Assembly: GCA_963728495.1 (NCBI GenBank)
Contig: CAVSKI010000007.1
Location: 124,001 to 188,000, forward strand
From: JACVRW01 sp963728495
Lineage (GTDB): Bacteria; Actinomycetota; Thermoleophilia; Solirubrobacterales; Thermoleophilaceae
Direction: 5' to 3'
Length of the DNA: 64,000 nucleotides
The notes under the pieces were generated by a model. That model was not told the origin of the DNA. It saw only the letters and a program-made list of their open reading frames with translations, and did not search any database. The translations under genes were made by a program, and so were the position numbers. Below, in pieces: positions 41,596-49,960 of this stretch. How positions within the stretch are numbered: the stretch's first letter is position 1; the number at the start of each line of letters is the position of its first letter.

Positions 41596-42511
41596 TGGGC
41601 CGGATTCCCCAACTGCTGGTGGCGGACTCCCCGGGCTCCAGACGGGTCAGCGCCGTGCCCGTCCGGAACGCATTCGGCGGGCACGTCATGGGCTCCACGG
41701 CGAGGCTGCGCCGGTTGACGTCGGGGAGCGGGTCGCCGGTGAAGAGCATCAGGTACGGGAAGGACTCGTCGACCCAGAGCGTCAGCGGACTCTCGCCGCC
41801 GGGCCCGGAGAGGGAGACCCGGGCCAGCCCGTCCGGATCGCGCTCGAGGTCGGTGAAGGCGTTGTCGAGCCTGGTTGTGGCGATCGCACGCGGCCGGCGG
41901 AAGTCGTAGTCCGTGCCTTCCACCGATTCCGACCCCACCGGGATCCCGCGCTCATCGGAGCACAGGACGGTTCTTCCGGGCGCGCGCAGAATCACCGAAT
42001 CGACGCTCCGCGCGCCCACCTTGAGATACGGATGCGCGCCGTACCCGTAGGGACAGCTCTTCGCGCCGACGTTCGTGGCCGTCGTGCTCACGCTCAACCC
42101 CTCGTCCGAGAGCAGATACACGATGCTGAGCGCAAGCGAGAACGGATAGCCGGGCTGCGGGTGGATCAGGTGGCGCATCACGGCCCGGTGCGGCTCGCGC
42201 TCGCCCACGGTCCATGCGGCCCAGCGCACGAGGCCGTGAATCGCGTCCTGCTCGTCGAGATCGTTGATAGGGAGCTGATGGCGCTCCCCCTCGAACTCAT
42301 AGCTCCCGTCCTGGATCCTGTTCGGCCACGGGACCAGCACCTGTCCGCGTCCGGACCTGCTCATCTCGTCGAGCCCATATCCGTCGAGCAACTCCCGGCC
42401 GGCCGCGGAGTAGGTCCTGATCCCGCCGCCCAGCTCCACGACCACTGCGCGCTGGTCTCCGAGTGCGATCTCGACCTGCGTGCCGGACGGCGGCCGGGGG
42501 ACGTCGGTCAT
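41591..42511 (-). CDS. Aldose 1-epimerase-family protein
   Basis: 306 aa. Galactose-mutarotase fold with GYGLDEMSRSGRGQVLVPWPNRI, the catalytic-site His in DEQDAIHGLVRW, a second His/Tyr region GYGAHPYLKVG and a C-terminal VEPMTCPPNAF with the expected Glu base. Interconverts sugar anomers; the sugar is not known. Same strand as the RiPP cluster and 103 bp upstream of its precursor gene, but no functional link is apparent. Confidence 0.87.
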   Translation of the reverse strand: MTDVPRPPSGTQVEIALGDQRAVVVELGGGIRTYSAAGRELLDGYGLDEMSRSGRGQVLVPWPNRIQDGSYEFEGERHQLPINDLDEQDAIHGLVRWAAWTVGEREPHRAVMRHLIHPQPGYPFSLALSIVYLLSDEGLSVSTTATNVGAKSCPYGYGAHPYLKVGARSVDSVILRAPGRTVLCSDERGIPVGSESVEGTDYDFRRPRAIATTRLDNAFTDLERDPDGLARVSLSGPGGESPLTLWVDESFPYLMLFTGDPLPDVNRRSLAVEPMTCPPNAFRTGTALTRLEPGESATSSWGIRPT

Positions 42512-42606
42512 CGCGATTCAGCCTTTCTCGGTCGCAGGGAGCAGATCGCCCAGCCGGCCCAGGAGAGAGCGCATGCCCCGCTCCCGGGCGGCCGGAGACA
42601 AAGTAC

Positions 42607-42792
42607 ATGGAAGCCACCATCGGCACACGCGAAGAATGGCTCGCAGCCCGTAAGGAGCTGCTGGAGGCCGAGAAGGAGCTGACCCGGCGCACCGACGCGC
42701 TCAACACCGCCTGGGCACTGCTGGACCGAGCCCCCAAGGGCCGCGAGGAGGGCGGCGGCGAGGACTTCCCCCGGCGCCACGACGAGTACTAG
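42607..42792 (+). pseudogene. DUF899 protein with central domain deleted
   Basis: 61-aa frame. The first ~34 residues (ATIGTREEWLAARKELLEAEKELTRRTDAL) match the N terminus of DUF899 thioredoxin-like proteins, and the last ~20 (DRAPKGREEGGGEDFPRRHDEY) match their extreme C terminus. The ~150-170 residues between, which hold the whole thioredoxin-like fold, are missing without loss of frame. The NTAW junction could be a recombination point between similar N- and C-terminal segments. Non-functional as a DUF899 enzyme. Its stop overlaps the convergent ABC-F gene. Confidence 0.7.
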
Positions 42793-44378
42793 GCGATCGC
42801 CTCGAGCGCGCTGCGGGCATCGGGAAGCACCACCACGCTGCCGTCCTGGTCTAGCAGGAGAAAGCGGTCGAGGTGCCGCAGGAACGTGCGATCGTGGGAG
42901 ACCGCGACAACGGTGCCCTCGAAGCCCTCGAGCGCCGTCTCCAGCGCCTCGGAGGAGTCGACGTCGAGGTTGTCCGTGGGCTCGTCCAGCAGCAACAGGT
43001 TGTGGCCCTCCGCCTCGAGGCAGAGGATCTCCAGGCGAGCCTTCTCTCCGCCCGACAGCGTCTCGTAGGTACGGTTGGCGGCGTCGGCCAGGCCATAGCG
43101 CGCGAGCGCGCGCATGGCGGGCTCCATAGCCTTGAGGCGCTCGACGACGATGTCCAGCAGCTTGCGGCGTGCGAAGTCGGGACGGGCGTTGAGCTGGGTG
43201 AACAGGCCCGACGACACCCGTGGGCCGACCACGACCTCGCCACGGTAAGCGATCGGCTCGCCGGCCAGGAGCCGGATCAGGTGCGTCTTGCCCGAGCCGT
43301 TGGGGCCGATGACGCCGATGCGCTCGCCGAAGTGGACCTCTTCGGAGAAGGTGTCCACGAGGCCCTCGATCGAGACCTTTCGCAGATCCAGGACGCGGCG
43401 GGCGGAGTCGGCGCCGCGCAGGCGCACGTGCATGTGCTGGTCGGTCACGGGCGCGGGCGGGGGACCCTCCGCCACGAAGCGCTTCCAGCGCGTCTCCGCG
43501 GCATCCGCGCGCTTGGCCCAGCTGTCGGCGTACCGCGCACGCTCCTTGAAGATCCGCACGCGTTCGCGCAGGCGTTTCTCCTCCTCCTGCCAGCGGCCGA
43601 GGCGGTCGCCCATCAGCTTCTGGCGGTGCTCGCGCGCTTCGGGGTAGGTGGCATACGAGCCGCCGTGCACCCAAGCGCCCGAACCCTCGAGGGTCACGAT
43701 CGCATCGCAGGCCGTGGTGAGCAGCTCGCGGTCGTGAGAGATCACGAGAGCCGTCTTCCGGGTGGCTCTGATCAGCTCCTCGAGCTCACGCTTTGCCGGG
43801 ACGTCGAGAAAGTTGTCGGGCTCGTCGAGGAGCAGTACCTGCGCGTCGGAGGCGAACAGCAGGTCGAGCACGAGGCGCTTTCGCTCGCCGCCCGAGAGCG
43901 TGGCCGCCGGCCGGTCGCCGACCTCGGCGAGTCCTCCACGCAGGGCGCGTCGACAGGCGGCGTCCCATTGCCCCTCGAGCTCGTAGCCCCCGAGGTCGGA
44001 CCAGGAGCCGATGGCCTCCCCGAGCCGGACGCCGGCGGCGGCGTCGCCCGCAACCAGCTCGCTCTCTGCGGCCAGCATCGCCAGGCCCGCCGAGCGCACG
44101 CGCTCCGGCGCCACCGAGAGCAGCAGCGCCCGGACGGTACCGCCGTCCTTCCCGCCCACCTCCTGGGGCATGTAGGCGGCGCGGTCGCCGTGCGCGACGG
44201 TTCCCTCGGTCGCTTCCAACTCTCCCGCGAGGATCCGCAGCAGCGTGCTCTTGCCGACGCCGTTGGTGCCGATCAGGCCCGCGTGCCGTCCCGGCGCCAG
44301 CCGAAAGGACACCCGCTCGAAGAGCAGGTCGCCCCCTGGGTGCGCGTAGGCGAGGTGCGACACCGCGATATGGCTCAT
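42789..44378 (-). CDS. ABC-F family ATPase (two ABC domains, soluble)
   Basis: 529 aa from ATG 44378 (overlap with Kup stop). Two nucleotide-binding domains without membrane segments: first Walker A GTNGVGKSTLL with LSGGERKRL and LLLDEPDNFLDV; second GPNGSGKTHLI with LSGGEKARLEIL and LLLDEPTDNLD. The linker (EEEKRLRERVRIFKERARYADSWAKRADAAE) is a charged helical hairpin as in ribosome-acting ABC-F proteins. Acts on ribosomes, either as a translation factor or in antibiotic protection; which one cannot be told. Coupled to the Kup transporter. Confidence 0.88.
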   Translation of the reverse strand: MSHIAVSHLAYAHPGGDLLFERVSFRLAPGRHAGLIGTNGVGKSTLLRILAGELEATEGTVAHGDRAAYMPQEVGGKDGGTVRALLLSVAPERVRSAGLAMLAAESELVAGDAAAGVRLGEAIGSWSDLGGYELEGQWDAACRRALRGGLAEVGDRPAATLSGGERKRLVLDLLFASDAQVLLLDEPDNFLDVPAKRELEELIRATRKTALVISHDRELLTTACDAIVTLEGSGAWVHGGSYATYPEAREHRQKLMGDRLGRWQEEEKRLRERVRIFKERARYADSWAKRADAAETRWKRFVAEGPPPAPVTDQHMHVRLRGADSARRVLDLRKVSIEGLVDTFSEEVHFGERIGVIGPNGSGKTHLIRLLAGEPIAYRGEVVVGPRVSSGLFTQLNARPDFARRKLLDIVVERLKAMEPAMRALARYGLADAANRTYETLSGGEKARLEILCLEAEGHNLLLLDEPTDNLDVDSSEALETALEGFEGTVVAVSHDRTFLRHLDRFLLLDQDGSVVVLPDARSALEAIA

Positions 44379-46282
44379 AGCTCGATGAACGATCCCATGG
44401 TCACGATCCGGTGCTCGGGCAGGCAGAAGAACTCCACCGGGCTGGTCGAGGTGCGTGACAGGCCGAGGAACAACTTCTTGCGCCAACGGCTCATGCCGGG
44501 GCCGTCACCGCGGACGAGCGTGATCTGGGAGATGAAGTAGGTCGCGTCGTCGAGGTCGAGCTCCACCTCGATGTCCTCTTCGGCGGCGTGGCGCAACGCC
44601 CTCGGCACATCTTGCTCGTCGTGGAAGCCGTAGTTGATGTTCACGTGCAGGATGCCGTCGTCCTTGTAACCGAGGTCGTCCACCCTCACGCGCTCGGAGC
44701 GGTCCACGTGAGGCACCCTCTGCGTGTCGACCGTGACGATGACAACGCATTCGTGGAGCACGTGGTTGTGGTCGACGTTCTCGCGCAGCGCCAGCGGGGT
44801 CGTCTCCTTGCCAGCGGTCAGAAACACGCCCGTGCCCGGCGCCCGGAACACCGCCGGCTCCATCGCGTGCATCTCCTCGACGAAGTCACGAAGCCGGCCC
44901 TCCGCCTCGTCTCGGCGGGCGGTGACCATCTCGCGCCCGCGCCGCCAGGTGATGAGCAGCGTGAACACCACGAGGGCGAGAAGCAGCGGGAACCAGCCGC
45001 CGTCCACGACCTTGTGCAGGTTCGCTGCGAAGAACCCCAGGTCGACGGTCAGGAACGCGACTGCGCCCAGCAAGACGAGCCATAGCGGCTTCTTCCACAG
45101 CATTCGAACGACCACGAAGAACAGGACGGTGTCGATCGCCAGCGTGCCGGTCACGGCGATGCCGTACGCAGAGCCAAGGCGCTCCGAGGAGCCGAAACCG
45201 AGCACGAGCCCGACCACCGCGACGAAGAGGAGCGCGTTGATCGCCGGGGCATAGATCTGCCCCTCCGCCCGTGACGTGTGCCGGACCCTCAGCCGCGGCA
45301 GGAAGCCCAGCCGCACCGCCTGACGGGTCACCGAGAAAGCCCCGGAGATCACGGCCTGCGAGGCGATCACCGCAGCCGCCGTCGCCAACACCACCATCGG
45401 CACTAGAGCCCAGTCGGGAAAGAGCAGAAAGAAGGGGTTGTCTATGGCCCGAGGCGAGCCGAGGATCAAAGCTCCCTGGCCCATGTAGTTGAGGGTGAGG
45501 GCGGGAAACACGAGAACGAACCACGCCCGGCTGATGGCCGGGCGGCCGAAGTGGCCCATGTCGGCATAGAGAGCTTCGGCGCCGGTGACCGCCAGCACGA
45601 CCGAGCCGAGAGCCAGGAACGCGCTGCCTCCGTGCTCGAGGAAGAAGGCGATCCCGTACGTGGGCGAGAGCGCCTTGAGGATCGCCGGGCTCTGTATGAC
45701 CTCTACCGCGCCCGCCAGCGCCAGGACGCCGAACCACACAGCCATCACCGGGCCGAACAGGCGTCCCACCACCCCCGTGCCGAAGCGCTGGATCGAAAAC
45801 AGCGCGGTGAGCACGGTGAGCGTGATCGGGAGCACCAGCGAGTCGAGCGAGGGGGCCGCCACCTGAATGCCCTCGACCGCCGAGAGGACGGAGATCGCCG
45901 GCGTGATCATCCCGTCGCCGTAGAACAGCGCCGCCCCGAAGATCCCCAGGGCCACGAGGGCCGCCTTGGCGGCGCGACCCCGGAGCGACACGCCCTCGAG
46001 CAAGGCGATGAGGGCCATGATCCCGCCCTCGCCCTGATTGTCGGCGCGCATGATGAAGGTCACGTACTTGACCGACACCACGCTCGTGATGGCCCAGAAG
46101 ACGAGCGAGATGACGCCGTACACGCCCGTTTCGTCGGGCGGCACGGCCTGGTTGTTCGCCGCGAACACCGCCTGCAGCGCGTAGAGCGGGCTGGTGCCGA
46201 TGTCTCCGAAGACGACGCCGAGCGCGCCAAGGGTCAGGGCAGCGGTGCCGGCCGTACGGGCCGCGCCCGTTGTCTTGGTCAG
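44375..46282 (-). CDS. kup: Kup-type low-affinity potassium transporter
   Basis: About 635 aa. The core signature GALGVVFGDIGTSPLYALQAVF lies before the first GTG (46168), so the true start must be upstream. The frame is open to a TGA at 46307-46309, but no ATG, GTG or TTG exists there; a CTG at 46282 is the best candidate. About 12 membrane helices follow (for example MALIALLEGV, GDGMITPAISVLSAVEGI), then a cytosolic C-terminal domain. Imports K+ driven by the proton gradient. The stop overlaps the ABC-F start. Confidence 0.88.
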   Translation of the reverse strand: MTKTTGAARTAGTAALTLGALGVVFGDIGTSPLYALQAVFAANNQAVPPDETGVYGVISLVFWAITSVVSVKYVTFIMRADNQGEGGIMALIALLEGVSLRGRAAKAALVALGIFGAALFYGDGMITPAISVLSAVEGIQVAAPSLDSLVLPITLTVLTALFSIQRFGTGVVGRLFGPVMAVWFGVLALAGAVEVIQSPAILKALSPTYGIAFFLEHGGSAFLALGSVVLAVTGAEALYADMGHFGRPAISRAWFVLVFPALTLNYMGQGALILGSPRAIDNPFFLLFPDWALVPMVVLATAAAVIASQAVISGAFSVTRQAVRLGFLPRLRVRHTSRAEGQIYAPAINALLFVAVVGLVLGFGSSERLGSAYGIAVTGTLAIDTVLFFVVVRMLWKKPLWLVLLGAVAFLTVDLGFFAANLHKVVDGGWFPLLLALVVFTLLITWRRGREMVTARRDEAEGRLRDFVEEMHAMEPAVFRAPGTGVFLTAGKETTPLALRENVDHNHVLHECVVIVTVDTQRVPHVDRSERVRVDDLGYKDDGILHVNINYGFHDEQDVPRALRHAAEEDIEVELDLDDATYFISQITLVRGDGPGMSRWRKKLFLGLSRTSTSPVEFFCLPEHRIVTMGSFIEL

Positions 46283-46317
46283 GTCAGGCGCCGTCGTGGT
46301 GGGGCGTCAGGTTATTC

Positions 46318-46776
46318 CTATTTTTCGAGCTTATGGCCACCGCGCCGGTGGGTCAGCCCGTCGAGCACGACCTCGATCGGCGACCGCTTGTTCGCCTGCT
46401 CCAGGTGTTCGCGGACCTGACGGGCCTCATCCCTGGTCTCCGACAGCTGGGTGGCCACCGAGCCCAGTTCCTTCGCGGCCTTGCCCACGGCCTCGGCCGT
46501 CTTGACCAAGCCACTCTTCCGGCCGATCGGGACACCGAAGACCCTGGGCCGAGGAGCGAGGAGCGCGCCAGGGCCTCGCCCCTTGGAGGCTATGCGCGAG
46601 CCGAGAGCCATTCCCCCGGCCAGACCAACGGCGGTGGCTCCCGCCGCCAGCGCCGGTGCCCGCACCCTGCGGGCGGTGGACGCGACCGCGCCGCCAGCCT
46701 CCTTGACCTTGGCTCCGGTGCTGGAGGCTGCGTTGCCGTTGGTCGACTGTCCTGATCTCGTCTTGGTGGCTGCCAT
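46318..46776 (-). CDS. Basic protein with glycine-rich hydrophobic segment (H1-like relative)
   Basis: 152 aa. N terminus rich in Ala, Thr, Lys and Arg; middle hydrophobic glycine segment ALAAGATAVGLAGGMALGSR; then VFGVPIGRKSGLVKTAEAVGKAAKELG and a charged helical tail with EARQVREHLEQANKRS. It is a paralogue of the next gene: the GLAGGMALGSR and following 60 residues align with its C-terminal half. Function unknown; possible nucleoid or membrane association. Confidence 0.7.
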   Translation of the reverse strand: MAATKTRSGQSTNGNAASSTGAKVKEAGGAVASTARRVRAPALAAGATAVGLAGGMALGSRIASKGRGPGALLAPRPRVFGVPIGRKSGLVKTAEAVGKAAKELGSVATQLSETRDEARQVREHLEQANKRSPIEVVLDGLTHRRGGHKLEK

Positions 46777-46788
46777 GACGCCCAGCCG

Positions 46789-47418
46789 CTAGCCGAGGAT
46801 CTTCCCGATGCGCTCGGCCTGGTCGCCGACGCGCTCGATGTCCTTCGACACGTTCTTCGAGGTCTTGCCGAGCTGCTTGCTCGCATTGCCGAGCGTCTTG
46901 GCGATCGACTGCACGTCGAGCTCCGAGGAGCGGGGCAGCGACACGCCGAGCACCTTGGTGCGCTTGTTGCGGCTCTTGAGCGCCAGTCCGCCGGCCACGC
47001 CCACGGCAGCCGCTCCGATCGCAACCGCCGGGCCCTTGGCCTTGCCGACGGCGTGCGCGGCATTGCTGGCCGTGCTCTTGATCGTCTCCACGACGCCGTT
47101 TCCGTTCTGGCTCGCGGGCGTGCTTCGGCTCTGCGTGCTGCGCTTCGCCTTGCTCGCGCCGCCACTCGAACGCGACGAACCGTTGCTCGCACGCGAGGCG
47201 GTGCTGCGGCTGCGAGCAGACGCTGCCGACTTGGAGCGGCTGGACTTCGCGCCCGTCGACTTCGCGCCTGACGACTTCGCGCTTGACGACTTCGCGCGTG
47301 AAGACTTTGCGGCTGTTGACTTCGCAGCCGCCGACTTCGCCTTGGTCTTGGATCCCGACCCGTTGGCCGAGGTGCTCTTGCGCTGTCCACTGCGAGCACT
47401 TGACTTGCTGCTGGCCAT
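46789..47418 (-). CDS. Histone H1-like Lys/Ala/Ser-rich protein
   Basis: 209 aa. The first ~115 residues are low-complexity KS/AKS/RS repeats like eukaryotic H1 tails and bacterial Hc1/HupB tails. Then come a glycine-rich hydrophobic segment GPAVAIGAAAVGVAGGLALKSR and a helical C terminus QSIAKTLGNASKQLGKTSKNVSKDIERVG. Likely binds DNA through the basic half; the hydrophobic segment could anchor it. 12 bp upstream of its shorter paralogue and divergent from the DUF892 gene. Confidence 0.75.
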   Translation of the reverse strand: MASSKSSARSGQRKSTSANGSGSKTKAKSAAAKSTAAKSSRAKSSSAKSSGAKSTGAKSSRSKSAASARSRSTASRASNGSSRSSGGASKAKRSTQSRSTPASQNGNGVVETIKSTASNAAHAVGKAKGPAVAIGAAAVGVAGGLALKSRNKRTKVLGVSLPRSSELDVQSIAKTLGNASKQLGKTSKNVSKDIERVGDQAERIGKILG

Positions 47419-47462
47419 CCCGATCCCTCACTCACTCTGGGGAGATTTCTCTTGCTGGTCTC

Positions 47463-47476
47463 TTGTTGCCCAACAA
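47463..47476. promoter_or_regulatory. 14-bp palindrome in the divergent promoter of the basic-protein genes
   Basis: TTGTTG-CC-CAACAA, perfect arms, in the 168-bp region between the H1-like gene (minus) and the DUF892 gene (plus). Candidate operator or overlapping -35 element; no regulator gene is adjacent. Confidence 0.4.
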
Positions 47477-47586
47477 CACGGCGCAATAACCCAATGTGCA
47501 GGGCTTTGCAAGTCCGTGTGCTAGACGCGCAGCCTTTGGGGTAGGAGATCAGAGCAACGGAGGTAAGAGACCACGGAGGCACAACG

Positions 47587-48246
47587 ATGTCCGACACGCC
47601 CACGCGCGACGCCAAGCTCGTCCAGCTGCTCAACGAGGCCTACACGAAGGAACAGCAACTCGAGAGCGCCCTGGAGGCGCACATTCCGATGACCATTCGC
47701 GACGACTACGCGAAGCGCCTCAAGGCCCATCTCAAGGAGACGAAGTCGCACGCGACCCAGGTGTCGAGGCGAATCAAGCAGCTCGGCGGTGAGCCGGAGA
47801 CGGCCTCGCTGGCGGGGCCGGAAGGCCTGTCCAAGGCGGCGGACACTGTGTCCGGCGTCGTGGAGAAGGCAAAGGGAGCGGCGCGCGATCCGCTCCATGC
47901 CTTCGAGGGCACCGGCGAGCAGGAGAAAATGCTTCGCAACGCGCGAAGCGAGTACCACGAGGAAGCGCAGGAGATAGCGACCTACACGGTGATCGAGTCG
48001 CTCGCTGCCGCGGTGGGCGACAAGCAAACGGCAAAGGTCGCTCGGGACATCCTGCGGCAAGAGGAAAGGATGCAGGAGTTCCTGGCCGCTCTGCTACCTG
48101 AGCTTTCGATCGACGTGGCCCACGACGAGATCCCCGTGTCGGAGATCAAGGGCGCGGCCGAGCGCGGGAGCACACCGAAGACAAGGACCAAGAAGACGAC
48201 GACCACCACCACCAAGACGAAGACGAGGGCCAAGGCGAAGGCCTGA
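47587..48246 (+). CDS. DUF892 (YciF-like) ferritin-fold protein with basic tail
   Basis: 219 aa. The ferritin-like four-helix bundle is seen from KLVQLLNEAYTKEQQLESAL, SHATQVSRRIKQLGGEP, and SEYHEEAQEIATYTVIESLAAAVGD with LRQEERMQEFLAALLPEL, giving Glu/His candidates for a di-metal site. The last ~35 residues form a Lys/Thr/Arg/Ala tail resembling the H1-like neighbours. Family members are stress induced. With the two divergent basic proteins it suggests a stress-linked nucleoid module (inference). RBS CGGAGG 9 bp upstream. Confidence 0.82.
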   Translation: MSDTPTRDAKLVQLLNEAYTKEQQLESALEAHIPMTIRDDYAKRLKAHLKETKSHATQVSRRIKQLGGEPETASLAGPEGLSKAADTVSGVVEKAKGAARDPLHAFEGTGEQEKMLRNARSEYHEEAQEIATYTVIESLAAAVGDKQTAKVARDILRQEERMQEFLAALLPELSIDVAHDEIPVSEIKGAAERGSTPKTRTKKTTTTTTKTKTRAKAKA

Positions 48247-48260
48247 CAGACTGCCGGGGC

Positions 48261-49124
48261 ATGCACCCGAGCCGCATGTGGATCGTCCTGTCCTTGATCG
48301 TCGCCGCCCTCGCCCTGGCCGCTTGCGGCGACGATGAGGAGAGCGAGCCGGCGAGCACCAGCGAGGCCAAGGCGCCCGCCTGTGCGAAGGCCGACCTGGC
48401 GCTCGTTTCGCCGGGCACGCTGACGGTTGGCACCGACAAGCCGGCCTTCCCGCCCTACTTCGAGGACGACGATCCGACCAACGGCAAGGGCTTCGAGAGT
48501 GCCGTGGCCTATGCGGTGGCCGACGAGCTCGGCTTCGCAAAGGGAGACGTCAAGTGGACCGTGGTCCCCTTCAACGCCTCCTACGCACCGGGGCCCAAGG
48601 AGTTCGACTTCGACATCAATCAAATCTCCATCAGCCCGCAGCGCGAGAAGGCGGTGAGCTTCTCGCGGCCCTATTACGTGGCGCCCCAGGCCGTTGTGGT
48701 GGGCAAGGGATCGGACCTGACCGACGTGGGCTCGCTGGCCGACCTCTCCGACGCGACGATCGGGGTGCAGATCGGCACAACCAGCCTCGACGCGGTCGAG
48801 GAGGTCATCAAGCCCTCGCAGGACCCGAAGGTCTTCAACGATTCCAACGACGTGGTGACCGCTCTCAAGCAGAACCAGGTCGACGCGGTCGTTCTCGACC
48901 TCCCGACCGCCTTCTACCTCACGGCCGCCCAGGTTCCCGGGTCGAAGATCGTGGGCCAGTTCAACGCGCCGGGCGGCGACTCGTTCGGGTTGCTGTCGGA
49001 GAAGGGCTCGAAGCTCACACCGTGTCTGGATGAGGCGCTGAAGAAGCTCGAGTCGAGCGGGCAGCTCGAGCAGATCACGAACAAGTGGATGGGCGCCTCG
49101 GCGGGCGCGCCGGAGCTTCGCTGA
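48261..49124 (+). CDS. Polar amino-acid ABC transporter substrate-binding lipoprotein
   Basis: 287 aa with a lipoprotein signal peptide ending LALAACGDDEE. The SBP family 3 fold is evident: LTVGTDKPAFPPYFEDDDPTNGKGFESAVAYAVADELG, then DFDINQISISPQREKAVSFSRPYY, and IGVQIGTTSLDAVE. It captures an amino acid outside the membrane for the permease and ATPase downstream. Coupled by a 40-bp overlap to the permease if its start at 49085 is right. Confidence 0.9.
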   Translation: MHPSRMWIVLSLIVAALALAACGDDEESEPASTSEAKAPACAKADLALVSPGTLTVGTDKPAFPPYFEDDDPTNGKGFESAVAYAVADELGFAKGDVKWTVVPFNASYAPGPKEFDFDINQISISPQREKAVSFSRPYYVAPQAVVVGKGSDLTDVGSLADLSDATIGVQIGTTSLDAVEEVIKPSQDPKVFNDSNDVVTALKQNQVDAVVLDLPTAFYLTAAQVPGSKIVGQFNAPGGDSFGLLSEKGSKLTPCLDEALKKLESSGQLEQITNKWMGASAGAPELR

Positions 49125-49960
49125 AGCCTGATCGCCGCGCGGTCAGGGAGGCCGCCCGGCGGCGGCGGGCCACTCGGGGCGCGGCAATCTCGGCCCTGTC
49201 GACGGTGGTCGTGCTCGGCGCGCTGGCCGCGCTGATCCTGACCAGCAAGGGCTGGCCGACGGTACGCGAGACCTTCTTCGACTGGGACGCCTTCAAGGAC
49301 TCGTTTCCCGGGGTGCTCGACGGCTTCTGGCTCGACATCAAGCTGTTCGTGACCGTGGAGATCGTGGTGCTGATCCTCGGGCTGGTGGTGGCCCTGGCGC
49401 GCTCGGGCCGTGCCCCCGCGCTGTTTCCACTGCGGCTGCTGGCGGCCACATTCACCGACATCTTCCGCGGCGTGCCGACCATCCTCGTGGTCTATCTCAT
49501 CGGGTTCGGCATCCCCGCGCTGGCGTTGCCGGGCCTCCCGAGCAACCCGGTGGTGCTGGGCGGCGCCGCACTGGCGCTCTCCTACTCGGCCTATGTTGCC
49601 GAGGTCTACCGGGCCGGGATCGACTCGGTCCATCCAGACCAGCGCTCGGCCGCGCTCGCGCTCGGGCTCACGGAGACCCAGTCCACCCGCTTCGTCATCC
49701 TGCCGCAGGCCATCCGGCGCGTGGTGCCGCCACTGCTCAACGACTTCATCGCGCTGCAGAAGGACGTGGCGCTGGTGTCGATCCTCGGCCCGCTCGAAGC
49801 GTTTCGCGTGGCGCAGATCGACGCGTCCTCGACCTTCAACTACACGCCCCTGCTCGCGGCCGCATCGCTCTACCTGCTTGTGACCGTGCCGCTGGCGCGG
49901 ATCGTCGATCGCATGCAGGCGCGAGACCGGCTTCGCCTCAGCGCAGGAGCGCCGGTCTGA
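49085..49960 (+). CDS. Amino-acid ABC transporter permease
   Basis: 291 aa from GTG 49085; a start near 49121 is also possible, which would remove the 12 residues overlapping the binding-protein gene. A basic N terminus is followed by about five membrane helices. The His/Glu/Gln permease motif region is seen in FTDIFRGVPTILVVYLIGFGIP, YVAEVYRAGIDSVHPDQRSAALALGLT and FVILPQAIRRVVPPLLNDFIALQKDV. Forms the channel of the amino-acid importer. Confidence 0.9.
   Translation: MDGRLGGRAGASLKPDRRAVREAARRRRATRGAAISALSTVVVLGALAALILTSKGWPTVRETFFDWDAFKDSFPGVLDGFWLDIKLFVTVEIVVLILGLVVALARSGRAPALFPLRLLAATFTDIFRGVPTILVVYLIGFGIPALALPGLPSNPVVLGGAALALSYSAYVAEVYRAGIDSVHPDQRSAALALGLTETQSTRFVILPQAIRRVVPPLLNDFIALQKDVALVSILGPLEAFRVAQIDASSTFNYTPLLAAASLYLLVTVPLARIVDRMQARDRLRLSAGAPV

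Noticed and set aside
47500..47586. Sigma-B-like promoter (GGGTAG) before the DUF892 gene
   Set aside because: A GGGGTAGG element is present, but no matching -35 at proper spacing; too weak to call.
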